A stretch of 64,000 nucleotides of DNA from Hyposmocoma kahamanoa (GCF_003589595.1 NW_020653715.1:1179747-1243746); one strand, 5' to 3'. Shown: positions 21,770 to 32,035, counted from the stretch's first letter. A program made the numbers and translations. Notes: generated by a model from the sequence alone, not told the origin.

Positions 21770-23015
21770 GCAACACAAACGTCAAAAATATTTTTATGGA
21801 TGGTAAGGTTTTCGATGATAATGATGATATTTTATTACCTAAAGGGTTCATGTACTCTGTTACTGAAGTACTAATTAAGAATCTCTATTCGTTTTAATTG
21901 ATATTGGACGGTGCGTATGACACTCTTGATTTCGCTTTCTAGTATGGGATTGCATTGCAAATAAGAAAAGTTTCAAGAGTAAAAGTAATGTAGCGAATCT
22001 AGTGAACTTCACTTTATCGTCATAAGTATATCGACATCAATCGACACTTCCCACCCCTAGCCGCAGGAAACAGGATACGTTCAATGGAATGATTGATCGG
22101 CAGCACGTAATCCTTGCACTAAATAAATATCACCGTTTTTCTTTATCGGCCATACGGACGGACGGGTTATTGTATCTTATTGGATACGAATTGACCCGTA
22201 TCATGGTCATTAGGTTTAAACCGGGTTAAAATCTTATAGGACGATTTAAACCAGATGATATAGCTTCAGTATCAGACGCACGACACAATTGTCGAAGGAA
22301 AATTGTGTGAACATCTTGAACGCATTTGTGTCCAACTTCATAAATTTGCTTGATTTCGAAAAGTGCACTAAAAACAAAGAACTTTATTCCATGCTTCACT
22401 TACATATGTACACTATACTCGTGATATATCCCTTTCGCTTTCTTCATTTGTATCAGTCTTTTAATACACACCTGTTTTGATAATTTTGGATACATATATT
22501 TGGATACCAGATTGAAAATGTCCTTCAGGGGGACTTTAAGGACATTTTCAATGTGGTAAAGATATGTACGTTTACATTTCCCCACCATCTTTTCACGTTT
22601 GCTTTATACATTTTTCTTCGGTTTTGGTCATAAACAATCCCTTTTTCTATTCTTTCTTTGGTTACAGTATCATTTTCCACATTCTGTCTTCATGGCTTTC
22701 TTAGAATTTTACTACACATACTGTGCAAAGCTCTCATTTCTGAAGCATTCATCATACATTGATGCTTCTTTTGCTACACTCAGCATTCACTACCGTATAC
22801 TAAAAAACTTTACAGGTTTTCCAAAGGTAGTAAAACCTTTTCGACATGTAGGTTTAATCACAATATTTTCATTCAACTTTAGTGACGTTGCTACTAATGA
22901 TTGACAAATGTACGTAATGTAGAAATAAAAGTCATATGTGCATGTGATAGATAGATGCGAATCCTTGACCTCCCACTGGACTACCAAGGATATACGTTAA
23001 GTATCACAAGAAATT
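21770..23015. other. Intron between repeats
   Basis: No transposon recognised. Contains the hairpin at 22505-22558 (separate entry). Open frames near 22600-22990 on both strands look like chance. Confidence 0.4.
22505..22558. ncRNA. Short stem-loop, 20 of 21 bp paired
   Basis: Arms 22505-22525 (TACCAGATTG, then AAAATGTCCTT) and 22538-22558 pair with one mismatch around a 12-base loop. The stem length is in the range of small-RNA precursors, but the total of 54 nt is short and nothing shows transcription or processing. A decayed foldback MITE is equally possible. Confidence 0.25.
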
Positions 23016-23018
23016 GTA

Positions 23019-23519
23019 AGGGTGTTACCACACCAATCGATCGACGTCGATCGGTTGGTGTGAAACAATTGTCGATTGACGAACACCGATTTAGGTACTT
23101 TCTCATTGTTCCTAAAGTAATTTTTGCTTAACATGATTTGATGCTCTATGAATTTGGTTGCCTAAAATACAGGCCAAGCCAAATGTAGGAATGAAAAGTA
23201 ATTCCATGCGAGAATTTTCTTAATCCGTCTCGTAGCACCATTATCGACCAAACTGTTTTTATTTTTATTATTATTATATAGTGGGCTCTCCGCAGTAGTT
23301 TCTAAAATGTATACAGAAGGGGATTTGTGTGTTGTTGGCAAGCACGACTTTGTTTCTCCTACTTTTATTATGGAGGCGTAAAAATTTTGGCACTCGCACA
23401 CCTCATTCAATCATCGATCGGTAGTATGATAACAATTATCAATCGACGTTGACTCGTCTCATTCAACGATCAATCGATGGCATTGATCGACTATCGATTG
23501 ATTGGTGTGCTAACACCCT
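23019..23519. mobile_element. MITE, 500 bp, GGGTGTTA ends (PIF/Harbinger-like)
   Basis: The ends AGGGTGTTACCACACCAATC and GATTGGTGTGCTAACACCCT are complementary over about 20 bp with one mismatch. The subterminal regions are full of ATCGAT-like and GTCGAT repeats in both orientations. With TIRs starting GGGTGTTA the flanks are TAA on both sides, a 3-bp duplication of the PIF/Harbinger type. The interior holds an 82-codon minus-strand frame with no recognised transposase motif. Confidence 0.7.
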
Positions 23520-23524
23520 AACGT

Positions 23525-24085
23525 TTGGTATATGTGACGTCATTGTTCATGCTGTCGACAGCAACAGAATCTAGATTAAAATTTCGCATTATGGCGAAAG
23601 TCCAAAAGTGTCTTGAATGTTTTTACATGAAAATTAAAGACATTAGTAGAAATGACTCAAAAGTCAAACCACGAGTATGTCACTGGCAACTTCATATAAT
23701 TGAATAATATTGATTGAATGATATGAACAGAAAGAAATGAAAGTGAAAAAGAATAAATTAATGAAGGAAATATTTTCATTTAAAAACATCTTTCCTTTGA
23801 AGATGATTGTATTCGACATTGTCGGGTGTCGCACAAATTTCAATTAGCGATATGTCATGTCAAAGTCGTGACTGTGAATGTCATTTTTGTACGACAGCAT
23901 GTAAAGGTTTGATGATTTTCAGATGATGGAACAACGTGGACCTTGAATTGACGTAGAAGAAAACAAAGAATAATAAATAGATACACTGAAATTAATTATG
24001 TATAATAAAGGATGACGTTGCTGTTAGACAAAAGCATTCAGAAGAATACAAGACTGAAGAGTAAAAGAGCAAGATTTCGACTTAC
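23525..24085 (-). other. Intron immediately 3' of the cut exon
   Basis: Sequence between the L element and the exon donor site. The donor GTAAG is at 24081-24085 (minus strand). No further exon or repeat seen. A Cut/CUX-type continuation exon was looked for here and at lower coordinates and not found. Confidence 0.5.
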
Positions 24086-24334
24086 CTCTTTTTCCTTAGC
24101 AACTAATTCACTCTCCAATCCTCCCTGATGCACAGGACTGCTCCGACACGAATTGCTATTGCTTCTTGGCTCCATTTTCTCCTCTCTCTCTGGCTTTACT
24201 TCCAGGCTATATATTTCTCCCTCTCTCTCTAACGAGCCATTTGTTTTCGGGACTGTAGCTTGGATCGGCGTAGGGCTTGTTGTTGCTAGTTGCTCTTTTA
24301 ACGTCGTCACTTCTTTTTCGGCCAGTGTGGCTCT
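24086..24334 (-). CDS. ct: Internal exon of the homeodomain factor Cut (coiled-coil region)
   Basis: An 83-codon exon on the minus strand, open throughout. The acceptor is CTTTCATTATTCCAG before codon 1 and the donor is GAG followed by GTAAG, so both junctions are phase 0. The peptide starts RATLAEKEVTTLKEQLATTS and ends GGLESELVAKEKE. From memory, Drosophila Cut has RATLAEKEVNTLKEQLS near its N-terminus, and mammalian CUX1 has an RAEVAQREAETLREQLS stretch followed by SLEVELAAKERE, so both ends align, with a variable Ser/Pro/Glu-rich middle (residues about 17-70). Cut/CUX proteins are nuclear DNA-binding regulators with three Cut repeats and a homeodomain much further C-terminal. This exon encodes only part of the N-terminal coiled coil. 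In flies cut specifies external sensory organs, wing margin and other tissues. A partial CDS: neighbouring coding exons are not in view. Confidence 0.88.
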
Positions 24335-24787
24335 CTGGAATAATGAAAGCAGATTTATGAGTAAGGAAATTTATATTATTTTTTGAGAGATTTTTATAAT
24401 GATACCTTTATTTAGCAGGGACCTGAAGGCGAATAAGATACATAACAAACGTTCCTCTGTTGTATGAATATTTTACGACGCAGTTTATTTGGTTAATCAG
24501 ACTAAAAAGACACACTTTCTCATCAAACAGAAACCAAAAAATGCCGAAATCATTTGGTATCATTATAAATGTAACCGATTTTCTAAAGTTAGAGCCGAAA
24601 TGTGTTTATAATTGTGATGGTAATCTCGGCAGGTCGAAATGTGAGAAACAAATACAATGTCGCTAGAAAGTTACACGAACTGACATTGATTCATGGTTAA
24701 ATAAAATGGAAATTGTACAAATTATTACTATCTCTGGTGACTGCAATTTAATTGCTAGTTGAAACATATTTGATATTAAACTTTTTT
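24335..24787 (-). other. Intron immediately 5' of the cut exon
   Basis: Contains the acceptor region (pyrimidine-rich CTGCTTTCATTATTCCAG, 24335-24352). A single match to the Su(H) consensus, TGTGAGAAA (24640-24648), is noted but a lone site is weak evidence. No repeat recognised. Confidence 0.45.
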
Positions 24788-24960
24788 CGGATCGACTTCG
24801 CGCATATGCGCGTTTGCCCACTACATCCGATTCGAATACTTCCGAATCTGAGACTATATAAATCTAGAAAATTCGGACCCACTTCGGATGTCCCTTGTAA
24901 ATACGAATATGACATTTCGGATCGTCATTTCTCGCATTCGGAACTGATACGAACGCTCTT
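24788..24960 (-). mobile_element. Family P foldback, shorter copy
   Basis: Its reverse complement aligns along its length with 25620-25860: TTCCGAATGCGAGAAATGAC, TCCGAAATGTCA, TTCTAGATTTATATAGTCTC and GGATGTAGTGGGC all have counterparts. It includes a perfect 14-bp palindrome, CGCGCATATGCGCG (24799-24812). Confidence 0.8.
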
Positions 24961-25619
24961 ATTATTATTTTAAACAAACCAAAGTTTGTCATGTCAACCA
25001 AAGTCATGGCTGACTGGATGGACTGGCTTTACAGCGTTTAATGATACGATTGCAGAATGTAACGAAGCTTCTTTTTTCTTAATCGGATTCTATTCAGCCC
25101 AAGATGACAATAGCTGCTGGACGTACGAATCACGTTAATAGAATAATTTCTCTATTATCTCCTATAATTTATTAGGTAATAGACTAAAATAGCTTCGCAC
25201 AGTGAGTCATAGACAATCGGGTGATCAATCTCGGTCAATTGAGAGCGGCCAAATCATTGCGCAAGCGTTGATGACAAATCTTAGATTTCAACCTACGGAT
25301 TGTATTTCAAAGTATTGGGAGTGAAGTGGAATTTGGTGGGATGAGCAAAGAGTCTGAACTACCAGCGAATTATAATTCAAATCGTGAATTCACAATTATC
25401 ATTACAACATTACTTCATCGGTAGATATAACCTGAAAGATAGGAAACTAAACTTTGTTTTTTCAAACAAATCAGTTTCAGCAGGTCCCATAGTAGCTGAT
25501 TGATGGCGGTTTAGATCCAAATCTGAAAGAGTTGAACGGTCAGTCCCATAAATTTCAACAGGATTGTTGTTATCATTCGCTCAAATTTCCATGACAAAAA
25601 CCAACAAGAAACTTGACGT

Positions 25620-25860
25620 AACCTTAGAGCTTTTGCGCACTACGTCCGTTTCGCATCACTTCCGAATTCGAGAAATAACAGTCCGAAATGTCAAAGGGAT
25701 ATTTTTATTTTTAGGTGTGCCTACGAGCAACATTCGTATTTCCTTAGCGCTTATTTTCTTAATGCTTATTTTCGAAGCGATATCCGAAGTAAGTTCCGAG
25801 TTTTCTAGATTTGTATAGTCTCCAATTTGGAACAATCGGATGCAGCGCACAAGTGCGCCT
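25620..25860 (+). mobile_element. Family P foldback, longer copy
   Basis: The ends are imperfect inverted repeats: the left TTGCGCACTACGTCCGTTTC matches the complement of the right end (TTGTGCGCTGCATCCGATTG). TTCCGAATTCGAGAAATAAC and TTCTAGATTTGTATAGTCTC are shared with 24788-24960 in the opposite orientation. It lies about 1.3 kb 5' of the cut exon. Confidence 0.8.
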
Positions 25861-26303
25861 TCATGCCAAAATTAGTCGGAAGATTGTTAGTGCTACAAAC
25901 ATGAGTGTCCTCAATCGTATACAACAAAGAACAGTTACGTGTTGCATCTAACAACTCTCATCCGTCCACCTAACCTTGGTCCTCAAAGCGTTCTTCGATT
26001 CGTACGTCTCTCCATTCATTGCTATCAGTTTTCAGGACTCACATAATTCATGGCCCATCATCACTTCGACACAGTCCACGTTCATGTTTAAAATCGGATA
26101 AAACTGAGTTATTGTTAGACAAGCCGCAGATGGCATCGAAGATACAAAGTATTATTAATCCTGGTAATCGCGGTTTCATCGCGAAACTCATGCGCAATAA
26201 AAGTTGTTCATACATGAAAAATATCGTTGCGAGTGCGTGTGTGCCACAACACACTGAATTAAAAAACGCTTGTATTTTACAGAACGGATACTGATTTAGA
26301 TAC

Positions 26304-26372
26304 AAGCTTGACAGTTTGGGTTATTGATCTTTTATATCATAGAGTTGAATTTAAATTTCGAAGCTCTTGTCG
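26304..26372 (+). repeat. Family F fragment
   Basis: AGCTTGACAGTTTGG and ATCATAGAGTTGAATTTAAAT match the centre and arm of the F foldback at 53721-53824 (GGCATAGAGTTGCATTTAA). One arm is missing. Confidence 0.5.
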
Positions 26373-26374
26373 TA

Positions 26375-27000
26375 ATCCAAGAAACAAATCGCATTTTCAA
26401 CGTAAATGAGCTTTTAGCACTTATGAAACACGTGAACTGTGATCTTTGTGAATTAATTTTTTTTGAGGTACACGATAACTGACAAGTTTAATATCTAATA
26501 ATTAGTTTCTTGTCTGCAATGGATCTTCAAAGTAAGTTCACATCAAATAATTTTCGTCGTATGTTCCATTTTCAAAAAGTAAATAATCGCTGCGTTTTGT
26601 GTTTGGTTTGCGTACACTCCGTTCCACGTAATCTGCGTTTGAGACGATGTTATCTCGTCACGCGTACTGCCCTCTCTATGCGTGCGTTTAGTTTTTGCTT
26701 TCTTGAATGAGCTATTACTCATTAGTAAAACTGTAACGGAAGCTATAGTCCGAATTGAAGGGAAAATGATAAAAATAGTAAAAGTAGGAGTAATATCATT
26801 AAAAAGGTATTTTATTTGCGTCTCGATTGCTGTATTTGTGTTAAAAAGTTCGTGTTACCTTTCGAACGAATTAAATAATGATATATTCTTTATTGAAAAT
26901 TGAATATGTAGTTTTTAATAGTACTATAATTAGAACTTGGTATAATAAAAAAACCACATGTGATCATATGTCAAAAGCTTTTATCACGTAAAAATGATTT
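26375..27000. other. Intron, nothing recognised
   Basis: No repeat or exon recognised. AT-rich. Confidence 0.45.
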
Positions 27001-27303
27001 AAAAAAATACAAATTTCAGATTCAGATTCATTTATTTCTCAAATATAACATTACAGTATAAATTGCACTACATGTCAAAGTATAAGAAATTATATTGAGA
27101 TCGTCAGACAAAAACGAAAATTATAAGAAAAGCACACAATAATTAGAAAATTAACAATTCATTACATAATATTGTTGTCATTAAATTATATATCAAATAT
27201 CATTCTCCATCAAGGATCGTCATAAGTTGATAACAATTGTACAAGAGTATGTTAATGCGGTAAAAATTAGAATAAAAATAGAAAATACTGAATTCGTTAC
27301 AAT
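27001..27303 (-). repeat. LINE 3' UTR ending in GAATCT repeats
   Basis: This follows directly after the LINE stop codon at 27304-27306 on the minus strand and ends with GAATCTGAATCTGAAA, a short tandem 3' end common in CR1/Rex1-type LINEs. Confidence 0.6.
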
Positions 27304-27420
27304 TTAAAGTCCATAAATTCTTTTACTAATAGGATTTTTCAAGAAAAGGTCTTTCAGCCGGCGCCCAAATATTTCGTCAGACGGTTCAAGTCTGAGAGTA
27401 GCGGGTAAACGCTCATAGAT
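27304..27420 (-). pseudogene. LINE ORF2 C-terminal end
   Basis: The minus-strand frame reads IYERLPATLRLEPSDEIFGR, then RLKDLFLKNPISKRIYGL, and a TAA stop. The family pattern is YN.LP..LR......F...LK.FLL..., the extreme C-terminus of CR1/Jockey-like ORF2 proteins. The reverse transcriptase domain that should lie upstream is absent, as in a 5'-truncated insertion. An ATATCCAT-type simple repeat sits just before it. Confidence 0.75.
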
Positions 27421-27479
27421 ATGGATATATATGGATATATCTCTTTATGTATTGGACGCGTCAAAGTATTTTTTTTTAA

Positions 27480-27625
27480 ATTTCATGTTTTATTTATTTA
27501 TTGAAGTCAATATTTAATCGTCGTTATACAATTTAAGATCATACAAATTTTCTACAAATCAATTAAGTCAAACAAAAAAAAATGCAACTATGTTTTGTCG
27601 AAGCAGTCACGTCATGGGGTTAATT
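27480..27625 (-). repeat. LINE 3'-end-like sequence with AAAT tail
   Basis: The minus strand ends in AATAAATAAATAAAA, like 38255-38480 and 51845-51870. Too short and diverged to assign a family. Confidence 0.35.
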
Positions 27626-27706
27626 ACAATTATCTTAGAGCTGTTTCAATTTGTAAAAAATTTGTAAAACATGTTTAAGCTTTTCTGTATTTCAAGTAAG
27701 CAGTAG

Positions 27707-27991
27707 AGCTCCTTGTGACAGAGATCGTCCAGGGAAGTACTGCCACCTTACCTATTTCTGCCGTCAAGCATTAATGTTAGCATTACTGTGTTCCGGTTTT
27801 GAAGGGTACGGGTGCTGGTGAAATTACAGGGACTTGTCAACTTATATCTCAGGATGACAGGCGCAGTGGCAGTGCCCGTCAGATCTGCGATTTAAGCTCT
27901 GAGTGGTATTGCAATTGTCATGAACAGGTGTGTCGCTTACCACCAGACTCACGATTTGTTCTTTCCATCACTTGGTAATATAAAAAAAAAT
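27707..27991 (+). repeat. Family A repeat, full-length reference copy
   Basis: It runs from GAGCTCCTTGTGACAGAGAT to TCACTTGGTAATATAAAAAA with all blocks in order: CTGCCACCTTACCTATTTC, TTCCGGTTTTGAAGGGTACG, GGTGCTGGTGAAATTACAGG and AACAGGTGTGTCGC. About 285 bp. No box A/B is seen, and partners are 5'-truncated at many points, so this is a LINE 3' end or a SINE moved by LINE machinery. Confidence 0.92.
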
Positions 27992-27999
27992 GCTCTTGG

Positions 28000-28640
28000 T
28001 GCCTCGGTGGTGGCGGAGGTACTATTAACTCATGTACATTACTGTCTATTCCGATCTGTGTTATAAATTATAACAGCGTACTTCTCTCGATTGACAATTA
28101 GTTCCCGCGCTATTTTCATTGAAAACCCTAAATACGCAATTCAATAATTTAGAACAAAGAACTGTAGTCGTCCCAATCGTTTGTCCGTACATCCGTTTCG
28201 GGTCGAGATCACTGCGATTACAGTTTTTCTGAATGAACTGCGTAATGTATGCAAGCGGAAGCGAAACAATTGTTTTTATGCCAATGAAACTATGGGAATT
28301 GATAATTAGATTACATACAACATTTAAAAACAAGCGCTACACCCGTAACTCTCATAGAATTTGTATGAAAACTATGAGACTTGATAACAGAAGCCGAATT
28401 AAACATTTATTATTTCCGCGAAGAGCCGTCAATTATAGGAATTACTATGTAACGTAAGGGTCTTTAAAAACCTGTTTGTAAATAGAATAATGCTATAAAT
28501 CAATGTTTCCTGCTGCTTTTAATGATTTTGATGTTATCTTTTTTTTAATGACGGCAAAGGACGCACGGTTCAGATGAGTCCCAATGGCTTGGAGCCAATT
28601 GCGTAATTTCTTCATTGCAACTATTGTGGGTAAAGATTTT
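28000..28640. other. Intron, nothing recognised
   Basis: No repeat family or exon identified. Confidence 0.4.
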
Positions 28641-28644
28641 AACA

Positions 28645-28695
28645 ACGATATCGAGTTCTTAGGTTTTCTCGATTGTTACACATAGGACACTTTGA
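28645..28695 (-). repeat. Family H fragment
   Basis: The minus strand has CCTATGTGTAACAATCGAGAA and CCTAAGAACTCGATAT, matching 30820-30860 closely. Confidence 0.65.
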
Positions 28696-28737
28696 AGACG
28701 TTGCGCATTGCAGAAGTCAGAAGTGGAAGTGAGCGTG

Positions 28738-28980
28738 CCTACAGCTCCGGCACCTATCTAGAAAATACGGAGGGTATTTGTATGTGCACCCGAGACGGTT
28801 CACCCAAGGCGCTAGCCTTTTGAAAACCGAATGAAAACAGCGATAACGGTCTGTGACAACCCTGTACGCTGGCTGATCTGGGATCAGAACGTGAACTTAG
28901 GAGGTTCCCGTGCACGCACAGGTTATAGTGCCCGTCTCGTATACCTTTAGGGTAGGTAGGGAGGGTCACTATAGTCAAAA
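28738..28980 (-). repeat. Family N GC-rich repeat, longer copy
   Basis: Its reverse complement matches 4205-4345 (CTCGGGTGCACATACA, TAGATAGGTGC, TGTAGGCACGCTCACTTCC) with an extra central segment. A 103-codon frame on the minus strand spans it and the flanking A copy, so it does not represent one protein. Confidence 0.65.
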
Positions 28981-29030
28981 CTAATGTAGAAAGGTATGGG
29001 GTTGGTACCCATAAGGAGTGTGAGTGTGTG

Positions 29031-29250
29031 GAAAGTACTGCCACCTTACCTATGTCTGCCGCCATGCCGTAATGTGACCATTACTCTGTTTTGAAAGGTA
29101 TTGGTGCTGGTGAAATTACAGGTATACGTGACAGTGGATTTCAGATCATTGGGATTTAAAGCTCTGATTGGCACTGCAACTGCTATGGACAGGCGTGTCT
29201 TTTATCACCAGGCCCACCGTATATGTACCTCCCGTCTCTTGGTATCATAA
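29031..29250 (+). repeat. Family A repeat, 5'-truncated
   Basis: It starts at GGAAAGTACTGCCACC and ends CTCCCGTCTCTTGGTATCAT, immediately followed by a B element. The TCAACTTATGTCTCAGGG block is deleted. Confidence 0.88.
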
Positions 29251-29705
29251 TCAGTACAGAGTACTAAAAAAACCGACCTCAAAAGTACGTGGAATTACAT
29301 GTAATTACCAAGTTTTATTGAAATCGGTTACCGGAAAGTGCGCAAACCCGGATTCATCCCCTAGTTCGCCACTATACAGGACTTGACAAGGGGATAATAA
29401 AAATCGGTTCTCACTACTCAAAGTATATTGAGAGAAAAACGCCTTGAATTGGAGAATAGCAAATTCAATCATTAAAATAATTGCTCCTTATAATAAAATT
29501 TAGTCGCTATTTATAAAAATGAATCTTCATGCGTGAACAGCCATCCTTAGAAATTTGATGATATTCTTCAAAATTAAATGTGACCACTATGGAGGTACCC
29601 TCTTCCCAACAATAAAAAAAAATCGGTTCAGAAACACCGGAGTTATCACGTGACATACATACAAAAAAAACATACAGTGAAATTGAGAACCTCCTCCGTT
29701 TTTAA
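29250..29705 (+). repeat. Family B element, best full-length copy
   Basis: It runs from CAGTACAGAGTACTAAAAAA to GAACCTCCTCCGTTTTTAA. It shares with B copies at 4976 and 53828 the blocks AAGTGCGCAAACCCGG, CCTAGTTCGCCACTATACAG, TCACTACTCAAAGTATATTG and GGAGTTATC.CG. It sits at the 3' end of an A copy with no gap, so one inserted at the other's tail. Confidence 0.9.
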
Positions 29706-29709
29706 TGTT

Positions 29710-30140
29710 ATTTAAAAGTGCATTGTTAGGTTATTCATTGTAATACAAATACAAAATACGCATTTTTATTTCAGAATATACTTCAATTACAAGTAATTGT
29801 AATACTGCTCAGCCCTGTATATACCGATATATATTAATTTATTTTCCCACAACTTCCAAAATACGTATCCACAATATAATTGAATAGGCAACTTTCGTGA
29901 TTCATAATTAATATGAACGTAATGATAAACTTAATGCGTTCTTTTTAGTCTACTTCTTAATTGCTTACTTTCCCAATGTTTAACGTTATGTTAACTGTAC
30001 TTTACGTAGCTGATTTTCTAATATAAGTTTTGATAATATTATATTGTACAGTCAAGAGCATATCGGACTTGATAATTTGAAATTGTCTGTAACAATACTG
30101 TCAAATACGTAATACTCGACTAAATCAAATGACAATGTTA
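29710..30140. other. Intron, nothing recognised
   Basis: AT-rich. No exon or repeat family. Confidence 0.4.
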
Positions 30141-30243
30141 GGTACGAAGCTTCTGCATCATGCGTCTTTGGTCAAGTAGAACTAGCTTATTTGACAGTAA
30201 TTGTTTCGTACGGATGTCGGATAGAGAAAGTAGACTCCCTGTA
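30141..30243 (+). repeat. Family J single-arm fragment
   Basis: Matches the reverse complement of 34852-34945: CATGCGTCTTTGGTCAAGTA, TTGACAGTAATTGTTTCG and ACGGATGTCGG are shared. Only one arm of the foldback is present. Confidence 0.7.
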
Positions 30244-30668
30244 TTCAATGCTCCACCTTCCTTCTCCTCCTTTAAATGTTGTATTAAATACAATACATAC
30301 AAAAAAAAAATACAGATACAGATACAGGCAACCTTCGGGTAACAGGAGAAACTATAAAACAACAATCAATTGAAGGCGCAACAGAATACGTATACACAAA
30401 TTGCACTTACGTTAATGAAAAAAAAAAACACAATAGTTACATGAATTAAATATAAATGTTATATAAAACAATAATAATAACAACATATAAATTTAAAACA
30501 GGTAAGAATAGGAGAAAATAATAAAATCAGAGTATAAGGTTGAATGACTCAGCAAAACATGTTTAATGAATAGAGTAAAATTAAGGACGTTATTTAACTG
30601 TTTACATTTACATTACGTGACAGGTGCGAAGATTGATAAGAAATTCGGTAACCAGGTCTTGGCCTAAA

Positions 30669-30865
30669 ACACTAGATCGCGTATTTTTATTTTTCAAACA
30701 AACTCACGTTCGGTTCTTTACAGTCAACCGCGACCACGGGATCTGTATAGGACCCGAAACGTTGGTTTGTTTGAAATAACAAACATACGCGACTTAGATC
30801 CGGAAAAATAGTTTCATTTCCTATGTGTAACAATCGCGAAAGCCTAAGAACTCGATATATAAAAA
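30669..30865 (+). repeat. Family H repeat with internal foldback
   Basis: The segments at 30678-30711 (CGCGTA...TTTCAAACAAACTCACGTT) and 30755-30791 (GAAACGTTGGTTTGTTTGAA...TACGCG) are imperfect complements. The rest, TAGATCCGGAAAAATAGTTT and CCTATGTGTAACAATCGCGA, recurs at 31180-31340. Confidence 0.7.
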
Positions 30866-31179
30866 ATAAATTCATATAAAAAGTAAGTGTAAAATTTAAA
30901 AAAACCCACCACCAGTTTGGTGTCCAGTATTTCGTGTGATGAAAAATCCCAAACAGACATAAGAAAGCAGTAATTAATATGTTTTAATTTATTCTAATTT
31001 TCATTATAATTAATAATAATAAATTAATTATATTACATTAATTAATAATAAATTCATATCGTTAAAATAAAATAATTTGTAAAACTTAATGTAGCGTAAA
31101 TTGGAATGTTTTTTTGTAAAATTAAATTCTAACTATAGTGAAAAAATAGGGTGGTTTGCATTAATATTAGACACAACTG

Positions 31180-31340
31180 GTTGATGACTGTACCACCCAG
31201 TTAACTGCGCCCATGGGACCTGTAAAGGGCCCGAAACGTTGGATTGTTTGAAAAAACAAATATACGCGATTTAAATCCGGAAATATAGTTTAATTTCCTA
31301 TGTGTAACAATCGCGAAAACGCCAGAAGTCGATAAGCGTC
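31180..31340 (+). repeat. Family H repeat, second copy
   Basis: A direct repeat of the right half of the copy 500 bp upstream: GGGCCCGAAACGTTGG, TATACGCGATTTAAATCCGG and CCTATGTGTAACAATCGCGA. The left foldback arm is missing. Confidence 0.75.
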
Positions 31341-31382
31341 GAATGTATGCTTTTCAGAGTTGAATGAGATCTTACACAGCTG

Positions 31383-31410
31383 TGACGTATTTGGTCTGCC
31401 AAATACGTCA
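31383..31410. repeat. 12-bp perfect hairpin
   Basis: TGACGTATTTGG (31383-31394), loop TCTG, CCAAATACGTCA (31399-31410). Both arms contain ACGT cores. No partner copy was found. Confidence 0.6.
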
Positions 31411-31792
31411 AACGGCAGTTGGCATAGAGAGGGCTTTTATATAACCTCTAATTGACATACTGTCCCCAAATTGTATGTATATTTACCTTAAAAAACGATA
31501 GACAATAGACAGTGATCTGCCAATGACGATTTGCCCACGATTTCATATGCAACGCGGTGCGTAGATAGCATCTACAGATTGCCCGAGTTGCTTCAAAATT
31601 AAGCAGCAATTAGAACACAATTCGATCCACGAATTCTTCGAATGGAACAAGTGTATGGACACAGATTGTTAATAAGCAGTTGTTTAAAATATCTGATAGT
31701 AATTTGTCGTCTTTTTTTAAACTGCTTTGAAAGCTATGCAAATGATAGAGAGTACAATTTTCGGCAGTGAATTATGGAATTATTTAATACGA

Positions 31793-31870
31793 CGAAGCCC
31801 GATACTTTGGACTTTGGACCGTCCTTATCAGAAGTGTCGTAGAGTTCAATTTAAATTTTACGTGTCAACT
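31793..31870 (+). repeat. Family F fragment
   Basis: CGATACTTTGGACTTTGGAC and GTCGTAGAGTTCAATTTAAA resemble the interior of the 53721-53824 foldback (GACACTTTGTACGTTGGAC, CATAGAGTTGCATTTAA). Confidence 0.5.
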
Positions 31871-31913
31871 TTGAATTGATTTTAAGGTTAACCATTGAAT
31901 TTTAGTTTTTTTT

Positions 31914-32035
31914 TATGATACAAGTGACGGGGCCTGGTGGTAAGCGACACGCCTGTTCACAACAGTGGCATTGCCTCTCAGAGCTTTAAATCGCATAATG
32001 TTAGGGGCACTGCCACTGCGCTTGTTACCCTATGA
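31914..32035 (-). repeat. Family A repeat, 3' half
   Basis: The minus strand contains GGGTAACAAGCGCAGTGGCA, GCGATTTAAAGCTCTGAG and GGCGTGTCGCTTACCACCAG. The 5' half is absent. Confidence 0.82.

Noticed and set aside
24640..24648. Single Su(H) consensus match upstream of the cut exon
   Set aside because: Notch regulates cut in flies, but one 9-bp match in 64 kb is expected by chance.
25890..26010. Possible LINE reverse transcriptase tail (frame containing VLNRIQQRTV)
   Set aside because: Similarity is only a few residues. Not enough to call.
28754..29065. 103-codon minus-strand frame
   Set aside because: It runs across the boundary of repeat N and repeat A, so it cannot be one ancestral protein.
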